A stretch of 7,303 bases of DNA from positions 1 to 7,303 of the forward strand of contig JANQIJ010000197.1 in NCBI GenBank assembly GCA_028282185.1, written 5' to 3'. The notes below the pieces were generated by a model that saw only the letters and a program-made list of their open reading frames with translations, was not told where the DNA came from and searched no databases. Source of the DNA: Rhodospirillales bacterium. Its GTDB lineage: Bacteria > Pseudomonadota > Alphaproteobacteria > Rhodospirillales > Casp-alpha2. This document shows positions 1 through 5,677 of the stretch, piece by piece (the first letter of the stretch is position 1; the number at the start of each line of letters is the position of its first letter). Both the position numbers and the translations under genes were made by a program.

Positions 1-30
1 GGCCAGGGGCAGCAAAACGTCCATCGCCAT
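1..30 (-). CDS. possible 5' end of a minus-strand gene, partial (PriA-like N-terminus is a guess)
   Basis: Two in-frame ATG codons on the minus strand (starting at 30 and 24) open a frame reading M-A-M-D-V-L-L-P-L-A before the window ends. A short hydrophobic V-L-L-P-L-A start resembles the first strand of primosomal helicase PriA, but ten residues cannot establish a family. No convincing Shine-Dalgarno sequence precedes either ATG. The frame is open further upstream to a stop near 95, so the start could also lie elsewhere. The competing reading is a plus-strand gene whose last codons run from 2 to the TAG at 98-100. Both readings share the same wobble positions, so GC3 cannot separate them. 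Confidence 0.25.
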   Translation of the reverse strand, partial: MAMDVLLPLA

Positions 31-165
31 CGATGCACGGGCCGGCGAGGCTTCGCCGCGTCGCCTGGACAGCCTGTTCAGATCACGAAATTTTCACTAG
101 GGCCCTGAGGAATGGCGTATTCTAACTGCCAATCAACAGAAACGCTGCCGCAGAGGACCCCCATC

Positions 166-642
166 ATGCGCCATTTCACCCGAAACGCGGTGCTGACCGT
201 TTGTTTGATCCTTGGCCTCGGCCTTGCCATCCCGGCGGGAACCGCCGCCGCCGGCGAGGGCATGATCGTCAAGAAGAGCCAATTCGGCGCCGTGGAAACC
301 CTGGACCGCTTCGAAAAGATCGCCAAGTCCAAAGGCATCACCGTCTTCGCGCGCATCGATCATGCCGCCGGCGCCGGCAGGGTCGGCCACACCATGGCGC
401 CGACACAGGTATTGATCTTCGGCAATCCGAAAATGGGCACGCCGTTGATGCGAGCGACCCGGTCGATCGCCATCGACCTGCCGCTTAAGCTGTTGGCCTG
501 GGAAGACGACGGCGGCAGCTGGATCGCTTACAACGACCCCGATTACCTGGCGAAACGCCACGGCAACACGGTCAACGAGGTGCTGGCGAAGATGGCCGGC
601 ACGTTGGATAAACTGACCAACGCCGCGATTACCAAGCAATAA
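166..642 (+). CDS. secreted DUF302 domain protein
   Basis: This 158-residue protein has an N-terminal signal peptide: basic R2/R6, a hydrophobic stretch at about 8-22, and an A-x-A type cleavage site near T-A-A-A (26-29). One DUF302 domain follows at about 33-135. Family hallmarks are visible: A-V-E-T-L-D-R-F-E (42-50), I-D-H (64-66), the block I-F-G-N-P-K-M-G-T-P-L-M (84-95), D-L-P-L-K-L-L-A-W-E-D (104-114) and Y-N-D-P-D-Y-L-A-K-R-H (122-132). DUF302 proteins are small and have no agreed biochemical function; the signal peptide puts this one in the periplasm. The start at 166 is chosen because AGAGG (152-156) lies 9 bases upstream and the signal peptide begins there. The longer frame from 112 adds 18 residues that do not look like a leader, and its GAGG sits only one base from its ATG. 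The CopD-like gene follows after 31 bases, so the two probably form an operon. Confidence 0.88.
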   Translation: MRHFTRNAVLTVCLILGLGLAIPAGTAAAGEGMIVKKSQFGAVETLDRFEKIAKSKGITVFARIDHAAGAGRVGHTMAPTQVLIFGNPKMGTPLMRATRSIAIDLPLKLLAWEDDGGSWIAYNDPDYLAKRHGNTVNEVLAKMAGTLDKLTNAAITKQ

Positions 643-673
643 TCCCAGCCATTATGCCCAGGAACCGGACCAC

Positions 674-1150
674 GTGATCGAAGCTTTCGCCACCGCGCTG
701 CATGCATTGGCTGCCGTCATCTGGGTCGGCGGCATGTTCTTTGCCTATCAAATCCTGCGCCCGGTGGTCGGCGGTCTCAGCCCGCCGCCAGAGCGCTTGA
801 AGTTCTGGGACGCGGTTTTCGTCAAGTTCTTCCCTTGGGTCTGGGCGGCCGTAATCCTGCTGCCGCTCACCGGGTATTTGCTGATCGCCCAATTGTTCAC
901 GGGGTTCGCGACAGCGCCGATCCATGTCCATTGGATGCACGGGCTGGGCCTTTTGATGGTGGCACTGTTCCTCTACCTGTATTACGCGCCCTTTCGGACG
1001 TTCAAACAGGCGGTCCAGGCCGAAGATTGGCCGACCGGCGCGGCGCAACTGAATACGATCCGCAAGATCATCGCGACCAACCTGGTGCTCGGCCTGATCA
1101 CGGTTCTCTTGGCCACGACGGGGCGTTTCTGGGCCTGGTTGCCGGGTTGA
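674..1150 (+). CDS. CopD-like four-helix inner-membrane protein
   Basis: This 158-residue integral membrane protein has four predicted helices at about 4-28, 52-75, 87-106 and 132-154. Helix 1 carries H-A-L-A-A-V-I-W-V-G-G-M-F-F (10-23), the pattern typical of the CopD / COG5615-like family (small membrane proteins related to the copper-resistance protein CopD). Four histidines stand out: H10 in helix 1 and H84, H86 and H89 just before helix 3. They could bind haem or copper, but that is inference. The start is GTG at 674, preceded by AGGA (660-663) with 10 bases spacing; the ATG at 654 is out of frame and runs into a stop. The gene lies 31 bases after the secreted DUF302 gene on the same strand, suggesting a membrane partner for that periplasmic protein. 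The substrate is unknown. A role in copper handling is only what the family name suggests. Confidence 0.8.
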   Translation: MIEAFATALHALAAVIWVGGMFFAYQILRPVVGGLSPPPERLKFWDAVFVKFFPWVWAAVILLPLTGYLLIAQLFTGFATAPIHVHWMHGLGLLMVALFLYLYYAPFRTFKQAVQAEDWPTGAAQLNTIRKIIATNLVLGLITVLLATTGRFWAWLPG

Positions 1151-1164
1151 CGGCGGACATTCCC

Positions 1165-1366
1165 ATGCCAGACGCGCCGATGACCGAACGGACCGCGACG
1201 ACCGCGCCGGTGAGGGACATCCGGCGGACGCTCGGTTTCTACGGTCCCGTTCTCGGCTTCGAAGAACACACTTCGTATCCGACGGAGAGCTTCACCGTCG
1301 TCGTCCATGGCGCGGCCGCTCAAAGACACGCACGGCTGCCTGTTGTTCTTCGGTGGCGACGGAGGA
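1165..1366 (+). pseudogene. VOC/glyoxalase family protein, internally deleted and frameshifted
   Basis: From ATG 1165 (or 1180) the frame encodes the first half-module of a VOC (glyoxalase/bleomycin-resistance) protein: A-P-V-R-D-I-R-R-T-L-G-F-Y-G-P-V-L-G-F-E, then F-T-V-V-V-H-G-A-A up to about 1317. Directly after that, in the +1 frame from 1322, comes K-D-T-H-G-C-L-L-F-F-G-G (1322-1357), matching the C-terminal strand that usually reads K-D-P-D-G-C-L-L-F-F-G in these proteins. The middle of the domain, roughly 60-70 residues in normal relatives, is absent and the two parts are out of frame. This looks like an internal deletion of a formerly intact gene. The original frame stays open to 1623 and the +1 frame to the TAA at 1463-1465, but neither extension resembles a VOC domain. 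GCGGA about 8 bases before 1165 may be the old ribosome site. The remnant lies 14 bases after the CopD-like gene and was probably the third gene of that operon. Confidence 0.72.
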
Positions 1367-1461
1367 CCTTCTACGCGCGCAATGGGGGTGGCAAGACCAC
1401 GGCGCGGCGTTTTTGCCCCCGCGTTTCTGGGCGGCGTCCGCCGGACCCGGCGATGCCGGCT

Positions 1462-2760
1462 CTAACGCAACAGGCCGTCGGCGTCGAGGCGCAACACCCA
1501 ATAATCCTCATACCCGGCGCCACGGGTCGTCGTGTATCCGCCGACGACAATGGTCTCGTCGGGCATGACCGCCAGGGCCGCGGGGCGATCCCAAAGCGCC
1601 CCGCCATAAACGCGTTCCCATAGGCGGCGACCGTCAGGGTCAAGCCGCAAAAGCCGCGCGTCGGCACTGCCCCGCCCGCCCGAGCTGCTGGCAAGCGCAA
1701 TGACGAAATCACCGTCGGCGGTGGTGGTCGCGCCCCACCCGGTTTCCCGCAACGCCCCCTCGAAGGACCGACGCCACAACATCGCACCATGGCCATCGAA
1801 CCGGGCGGCCCAACTTTCTTCCTGCGCCAGCCGTTCTCCGCCGGCAACGCCCAAGGCAAGCACGCCGCCATCCGCCGTCGCCGTGACCGCCGAAACGGAA
1901 TTGAATGACCCGAGATCGAAACGCCTTTGCCATTGCAGGCTTCCCTCGTCGGTCAGCCGGAACAGCCAAGCCTCGAAGGTTCGGGTGGTCGATGATCGAC
2001 TGAAACCGCCAACGGTGATGCGCCCGGCGCGATCGGCGGTGACGTCGAAAGCCCCATCATCCAGGCCGCCGCCAAAGGTTTTCGCCCAAAGCGTTTGTCC
2101 GTCGCCGTCAAACCTGACAACCCAGGCATCGTCCGCCCCGACACCGAAGGACCGCGTAAACCCCGCGGCCACGAAACCACCGTCCGGCATTGCCGCGATG
2201 GCGCGGAACCGGTCGTCGCCCGGGCCGCCGAGGCGCCGGGCCCACCTTTTGACGCCGCCCCGGTCGAACCGAACGACCCAGGCATCGGCCTTAACGCCCC
2301 CCCGAGCGCCCGAATGGCCGGCGACGACGGCGCCGCCGTCTTGCGTCGCGATCACGCCATAAAGCTGATCCGACCCAGGGCCGCCGATCACCCGTTGCCA
2401 GATAACGTCACCGCCGGGACCAAGTCGCACCACGAGGCCGTCGTATCGCAAGTCCCCAAAGGAACGCGTATGACCGACGACGAATACGCCGGCTCCCTGG
2501 GCGGCGGCGACGGCATAGGCCTTGTCTTCCATTTCTCCGCCAAGGGTCAGCTGCCAGGTGCATGCCTGCGACGCACCGCCGCAATGCGCGGGCGGGTTGA
2601 ATTCCGTCAAGAGTTCCGCCTGAGGTGTCGCGGCGGCCGGCCAGGGCGCCAGAAACGCCCAGAACGCAACAACGGCGGCCGAAACCCATACGCCGGCGCC
2701 GGCCATGCCGCTTTGTCCGGCGCAGCCCATCGCGGCGATCCGTGGCTTTGGTTTGATCAT
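1462..2760 (-). CDS. secreted seven-bladed beta-propeller protein of exact 52-residue repeats
   Basis: From the ATG at 2760 this is a 432-residue protein. It has a long basic N-terminal region (K3, K5, R7), a hydrophobic segment at about 19-39 and an A-A-A-T cleavage-like site near 44, so it is likely exported. A short linker carries the only two cysteines of the mature part (C60, C67), which could form a disulfide. Residues 69-432 are seven consecutive repeats of exactly 52 residues, each starting with Trp, and the protein stops at the end of repeat 7. The pattern is W-x-R-x-x-G-G-x-x-x-D, then D-G-G-x-x-V-x-G, then D-x-W-V-x-R-x-D-x-x-G. Repeats 1-4 and 7 fit best; 5 and 6 have lost the G-G pair. 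This matches the Kelch/delta-60/SBBP-like propellers of secreted proteins. No enzyme motif is visible; a binding or surface role is inference. The start is uncertain: GTG 2796 and ATG 2730 are alternatives and none has a strong ribosome site. The gene converges on the VOC remnant and shares four bases with one of its open frames. Confidence 0.85.
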   Translation of the reverse strand: MIKPKPRIAAMGCAGQSGMAGAGVWVSAAVVAFWAFLAPWPAAATPQAELLTEFNPPAHCGGASQACTWQLTLGGEMEDKAYAVAAAQGAGVFVVGHTRSFGDLRYDGLVVRLGPGGDVIWQRVIGGPGSDQLYGVIATQDGGAVVAGHSGARGGVKADAWVVRFDRGGVKRWARRLGGPGDDRFRAIAAMPDGGFVAAGFTRSFGVGADDAWVVRFDGDGQTLWAKTFGGGLDDGAFDVTADRAGRITVGGFSRSSTTRTFEAWLFRLTDEGSLQWQRRFDLGSFNSVSAVTATADGGVLALGVAGGERLAQEESWAARFDGHGAMLWRRSFEGALRETGWGATTTADGDFVIALASSSGGRGSADARLLRLDPDGRRLWERVYGGALWDRPAALAVMPDETIVVGGYTTTRGAGYEDYWVLRLDADGLLR

Positions 2761-2892
2761 TGATTGGAAAGTGTGCCTCACGCTTGACGCCGGCACAACC
2801 AGGGGAGTGACTGACGCCCCAATTTAAGAACGCCTCTGGCGCCATTCCACGTTTTCTGGGCGCGCCTCTCGCCCATTATCGGTTGCCGCGGA

Positions 2893-2910
2893 TCAGTCGA
2901 ACGCGACCGA
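2893..2910 (-). terminator. hairpin directly after the hydrolase-OsmC stop codon
   Basis: A 7-base-pair stem (one G-T pair) with a 4-base loop begins at the base after the TAG stop: TCGGTCG / CGTT / CGACTGA on the minus strand. No T run follows, so it is not a classic intrinsic terminator. It could protect the 3' end of the messenger or be chance. The gap to the propeller start (2761-2910) also contains GATAAT (minus strand, 2880-2875), a possible -10 box without a good -35. Confidence 0.3.
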
Positions 2911-4146
2911 CTAAACGAGTTTGCTTTCTTCGACGATCTCAGAATGAAGAGTCTTATGGACCGGGCATTTGTCGGCAATTTCCATCAATTTGGCCTTCTG
3001 TTCCTCCGACAGGGCGCCGTCGAAATGCAGGTCTCGGACGATGCGGTCGAGCTTTCCGGCTTGGGTTTCGCAATCCTGGCAATCCTCGGCATGGATCTTG
3101 TCATGAGACAGGATGACACGGACCTTTTCCAGCGGCAGATTCTTGAAATCCGCGTACATGCGGATCGTCATGGCGGTACAGGCGCCAAGCGCCGTCAGCA
3201 GGAAATCGTAAGGTCCCGGACCCGTGTCCAAGCCGCCGACATCGACCGGTTCATCGGCCAACAGGACGTGTCTGCCGCCAACGGAAACCACGTTCTGGAA
3301 CTTGCCCTGGCGGGTTTCCTCGACCACCACGGTCCCGGGTTGGGCCGACGGCGCCACCGGTTCGGTCGGCAGGTCATCGCCGTCCAAGCAGACATAGCGC
3401 CCGGCCCAGGCGGAGATCACTGCGGCGACGTATTCGGCATCCGCCTTTCGGGTCAAAAGGTGGTCCGCGTCGTCCAAGGAAACAAAGCTCTTCGGGTGCT
3501 TCGCCACCGTATATATGGTCGCGGCATTTTCGATGCCCACCGTGGCGTCGACCGGCGAATGAAAGACCAGCAGCGCCTTGCCCAAACCGCCGATCGCCTG
3601 GCCCATGTTTTGGGAATTGATATCCTCGATGAACTGTTTCTGGATGCGGAAGGGCCGCCCAACCAGCAGAACCTCGGCCTCACCCTTGGCATCGATTTCC
3701 TCAATCGAATCCTGGAAATGATGCGCCACATGGGCCGGATCGGCCGGCGCGCCGATGGTGATCACGGCCTTGGCTTCCGGCACCTTTCCGGCCGCGACCA
3801 AAACCGCGGCACCGCCCAAGGAATGGCCCAGCAGCATGGCCGGAGCGTCCAGGTTCGCGCGCATGTAATCGGCGGCGGCGACCAGATCGCCGACGTTCGA
3901 CGAGAAATTGGTGTTGGCGAAATCGCCCTCGCTGGCGCCAAGACCCGTGAAATCGAACCTCAGCACGGCAATGCCGCTGTCGGTCAGCGCCCGGGCGACG
4001 CGCGACGCGGCGAACACGTCCTTGGTGCAGGAGAAGCAATGGGCCCAAAGTGCATAGGCCTTGACCGGCCCGTCCGGGCGGTCCAGCCGGGCCGCCAAGG
4101 TCTCGCCCAAGGCGCCGGTGAAGGATATCTTTTCGCTGGTCGGCAT
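2911..4146 (-). CDS. bifunctional alpha/beta hydrolase / OsmC-family protein
   Basis: This 411-residue cytoplasmic protein (no signal peptide) has two fused domains. Residues about 1-255 are an alpha/beta hydrolase: H-C-F-S-C near 36-40 (oxyanion region), nucleophile S109 in G-H-S-L-G-G (107-112), candidate acid D200 in H-S-P-V-D and catalytic H229 in D-A-D-H. Residues about 272-411 are an OsmC/Ohr-type domain with the two reactive cysteines C323 (G-A-C-T-A-M-T) and C394 (C-P-V-H-K-T-L), the peroxidatic and resolving positions by family knowledge. C356 and C359 (C-Q-D-C) are an extra cysteine pair. A linker rich in Pro and Ala (about 258-271) joins the domains. The family is known as a fusion, but its substrate is not settled; OsmC domains reduce organic or fatty-acid hydroperoxides, so an esterase plus peroxide-reducing pairing is plausible. 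The start at 4146 has a strong AGGAG 8 bases upstream. It follows fbp by 62 bases, possibly in one transcript. A long frame on the opposite strand is a shadow. Confidence 0.92.
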   Translation of the reverse strand: MPTSEKISFTGALGETLAARLDRPDGPVKAYALWAHCFSCTKDVFAASRVARALTDSGIAVLRFDFTGLGASEGDFANTNFSSNVGDLVAAADYMRANLDAPAMLLGHSLGGAAVLVAAGKVPEAKAVITIGAPADPAHVAHHFQDSIEEIDAKGEAEVLLVGRPFRIQKQFIEDINSQNMGQAIGGLGKALLVFHSPVDATVGIENAATIYTVAKHPKSFVSLDDADHLLTRKADAEYVAAVISAWAGRYVCLDGDDLPTEPVAPSAQPGTVVVEETRQGKFQNVVSVGGRHVLLADEPVDVGGLDTGPGPYDFLLTALGACTAMTIRMYADFKNLPLEKVRVILSHDKIHAEDCQDCETQAGKLDRIVRDLHFDGALSEEQKAKLMEIADKCPVHKTLHSEIVEESKLV

Positions 4147-4154
4147 CTGCGTCG

Positions 4155-4159
4155 CTCCT
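4155..4159 (-). promoter_or_regulatory. Shine-Dalgarno site of the hydrolase-OsmC gene
   Basis: AGGAG on the minus strand lies 8 bases before the ATG at 4146. It is the best ribosome site in the window and fixes the start. Confidence 0.75.
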
Positions 4160-4208
4160 GAAAGGCCACCGTCGTTGATCTGTCACGTCGGTTGACCATA
4201 CTAGGTGT

Positions 4209-5225
4209 TTAGTCCGCCTCGGCGTGATAGCGGTCCAAAATCTCCACTTCTTCGGCCGATCCCATGATCACCGGCACCCGTTGGTGTAACGATTCGGGGA
4301 CCACGTCCATCAACGGTTGACGGCCGGTCGACGCCCGACCGCCCGCGTGTTCGACGATCATCGCCATGGGGCCGGCTTCGTACAACAGGCGCAGGCGTCC
4401 GCCCTTGGCCCGGCATTTTTCGTCAATCGGATACATGAAGACGCCGCCGCGGGAGATGCATCGATGAACATCGGCCACCATCGCCGCGATCCAGCGCATG
4501 TTGAAGTCCCTGCCGCGGGACCCTTCCTTGCCGGCCAGGCATTCCTCGATGTAACGGCTCACGGGCGCTTCCCAGTGCCGCCGATTGGACGCGTTGATCG
4601 CAAATTCCTTGGCCGTAGCGGGGACCTGCATGTCGCGCTCGACCAAGACGAACTCGCCGACGCCTGGGTCCAGGGTAAAGCGGCTCACGCCCTTGTTCTG
4701 AAGCGTCAGCACCAGTGTCGTCGACGCGGAATAGAGCACATAGCCCGCGGCGATCTGGGCAGAGCCGGGCTGAAGGAAATCCTCTTTGCAGGCCAGGCGG
4801 GTCGGGTCGGGTGACCGCAGGATCGAAAAAATCGTGCCGACCGGACCGTTGATTTCGATGTTCGACGATCCGTCCAGGGGATCGAACACCAAGAGGTATT
4901 TGCCGCGGGGTTCATCCAGCGGAATGCAATAGGGTTCTTCCATTTCTTCGGAAGCCAGGCCAGTCAACTGGCCGCCCCGCCGGGTCCAAGCCAAGAATGT
5001 TTCGTTCGCCAGAACATCCAATTCTTTTTGCGTCTCGTCTTGTACGTTCTGGCCGACGGTTCCGGCCAGGTTACCCGCCAAATCGCCGTGGTTCACCAAG
5101 TCGGCGACGGCCTTACAAGCCGCCGCGATGTCGTTGATCAGAGACGCCAGTTCCCCCGTAGCCTGAGGTTCGCTGCGGACATCTTCATAGAGAAAATGGG
5201 AAAGGGTTAGATTTTCACTCCCCAT
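4209..5225 (-). CDS. fbp: class I fructose-1,6-bisphosphatase
   Basis: This enzyme hydrolyses fructose 1,6-bisphosphate to fructose 6-phosphate in gluconeogenesis (or the Calvin cycle) in the cytoplasm. The 338 residues match the usual class I length. Metal-site motifs are visible: E93-E94 in S-E-E-M-E-E-P, D115 and D118 in D-P-L-D-G-S-S-N (115-122), and E283 in L-Y-E-A-G-P-M-A. These correspond by alignment to pig/human E97, E98, D118, D121 and E280. The blocks R-D-F-N-M-R-W-I-A (239-247), R-G-G-V-F-M-Y-P (259-266) and S-L-H-Q-R-V-P-V-I (312-320) are also typical. Two small departures: the usual E-A-N-P reads E-A-G-P, and N-I-D after the metal loop reads N-I-E. The start at 5225 is chosen because family similarity begins at M-G-S-E-N-L; the open frame to 5498 reads through the leader and into the tRNA antisense and is not coding. 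tRNA-Glu lies 238 bases upstream, and the hydrolase-OsmC gene follows 62 bases downstream. Confidence 0.95.
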   Translation of the reverse strand: MGSENLTLSHFLYEDVRSEPQATGELASLINDIAAACKAVADLVNHGDLAGNLAGTVGQNVQDETQKELDVLANETFLAWTRRGGQLTGLASEEMEEPYCIPLDEPRGKYLLVFDPLDGSSNIEINGPVGTIFSILRSPDPTRLACKEDFLQPGSAQIAAGYVLYSASTTLVLTLQNKGVSRFTLDPGVGEFVLVERDMQVPATAKEFAINASNRRHWEAPVSRYIEECLAGKEGSRGRDFNMRWIAAMVADVHRCISRGGVFMYPIDEKCRAKGGRLRLLYEAGPMAMIVEHAGGRASTGRQPLMDVVPESLHQRVPVIMGSAEEVEILDRYHAEAD

Positions 5226-5230
5226 GGGGA

Positions 5231-5236
5231 CCCCCC
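5231..5236 (-). promoter_or_regulatory. unusual all-G ribosome binding site of fbp
   Basis: Six consecutive G (minus strand) end 5 bases before the fbp ATG at 5225. It is the only purine run in range and supports that start, though it is G-only instead of the normal AGGAGG. Confidence 0.45.
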
Positions 5237-5357
5237 GTGGTTTCTTGGTTTGTCTATCGGTGGGAAGCCGGCCGGCACGGCCAGATATGCCAGACAATCT
5301 TGGACAACGCCAAGCACAATCGGCGTGATCTGCATCCGAAAGGAGGTGGCGGAGATA

Positions 5358-5417
5358 GAGGGAGAAACTTCGAACCCTCCGCCCAGCGCCCAAGCGGGCG
5401 CCGCGCGGTCGGCGCGC
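5358..5417 (-). other. cluster of three hairpins between tRNA-Glu and fbp
   Basis: In the 238-base gap before fbp, three perfect inverted repeats lie in a row: 5403-5417 (5-base stem GCGCG/CGCGC, 5-base loop), 5386-5401 (6-base stem GCGCCC/GGGCGC, 4-base loop) and 5358-5379 (5-base stem GAGGG/CCCTC, 12-base loop containing TTCGAA). None is followed by a T run on the minus strand. They could be a structured fbp leader, the tRNA trailer or a consequence of high GC. A weak promoter-like pair lies downstream on the minus strand: TTGGCG (5313-5308), 18 bases, CATATC (5289-5284). Confidence 0.3.
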
Positions 5418-5463
5418 CCCATCGGAGGCATGAGCGAAGCGAATTGCCGTGAGATGTGTAAAA

Positions 5464-5541
5464 TGGCGTCCCCAACGGGATTCGAACCCGTGTCTCAACC
5501 TTGAAAGGGTTGTGTCCTAGGCCTGGCTAGACGATGGGGAC
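5464..5541 (-). tRNA. tRNA-Glu (anticodon UUC)
   Basis: This is a full tRNA on the minus strand, 78 bases including an encoded CCA (5466-5464). The 7-pair acceptor stem is GTCCCCA/TGGGGAC with discriminator G, as in bacterial tRNA-Glu. The anticodon stem is CAACC/GGTTG around loop CTTTCAA, giving anticodon TTC at 5505-5503. The T arm reads ACGGG-TTCGAAT-CCCGT. The D arm contains TCGTCTAG and CTAGGAC, with a D loop two bases longer than the 76-base E. coli tRNA-Glu. It decodes GAA and GAG, and in alphaproteobacteria glutamyl-tRNA also feeds tetrapyrrole synthesis only where the C5 route is used. It sits between recJ and fbp on the same strand. TTTT follows the CCA immediately. Confidence 0.97.
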
Positions 5542-5545
5542 GCAG

Positions 5546-5564
5546 GGCCTGATCGGTCCAGGCC
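5546..5564 (-). other. small hairpin just upstream of tRNA-Glu
   Basis: A perfect 6-base stem GGCCTG/CAGGCC with a 7-base loop ends 4 bases before the tRNA 5' end. There is no T run on either strand. It may influence 5' processing of the precursor or be chance. Confidence 0.2.
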
Positions 5565-5586
5565 GCACTTGGTAGCCGCCCCGTCC

Positions 5587-5622
5587 GGCAAAATCAAGGG
5601 CCTCGTGAAAGAAACCGAGGCC
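5587..5622 (-). terminator. likely intrinsic terminator of recJ
   Basis: On the minus strand a perfect 7-base stem GGCCTCG/CGAGGCC (5622-5616 and 5605-5599) with a 10-base loop is followed by CTTGATTTTGCC. The tail is T-rich but interrupted. It starts 55 bases after the recJ stop and comes before tRNA-Glu, so it probably separates recJ from the tRNA. Confidence 0.5.
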
Positions 5623-5677
5623 GAAAACGGCGATCGACGCGCCCCCCGGCCCTCCCCGACCCATCGCCGGCCAGACC

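Noticed and set aside
43..58. CGGCGA/TCGCCG hairpin near the left edge
   Set aside because: The stem is short with no T run; without knowing the flanking gene it cannot be called a terminator.
1447..1459. CCGGC-GAT-GCCGG inverted repeat just after the propeller stop
   Set aside because: The stem is only 5 pairs, with no T run on either strand; in this GC-rich DNA such stems are expected by chance.
835..1623. 262-residue plus-strand open frame overlapping the CopD-like gene and running into the propeller gene
   Set aside because: Its first part is an out-of-frame reading of the CopD-like gene and its last part is antisense to the propeller. Only 1165 to about 1317 is meaningful, as the VOC remnant.
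2095..2763. 222-residue plus-strand open frame opposite the propeller gene
   Set aside because: It has no recognisable domain, and the minus strand carries seven regular repeats, so this is a shadow.
2944..4161. 405-residue open frame on the plus strand
   Set aside because: It lies fully opposite the hydrolase-OsmC gene, which has complete catalytic motifs and a strong ribosome site; the frame is a high-GC shadow.
5339..5347. Perfect Shine-Dalgarno-like AAGGAGGTG on the plus strand
   Set aside because: No ATG, GTG or TTG lies at the right distance and no gene follows on that strand.
5226..5498. 91-residue N-terminal extension of fbp
   Set aside because: It reads through the leader and the tRNA antisense region and has no similarity to FBPase; the protein starts at 5225.
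5250..5504. Plus-strand open frame of 84 residues ending S-P-T-G-F-E-P-V-S-Q-P
   Set aside because: Its end is the antisense of tRNA-Glu; this peptide ending is a familiar false product at tRNA genes. The rest lies in the fbp leader.
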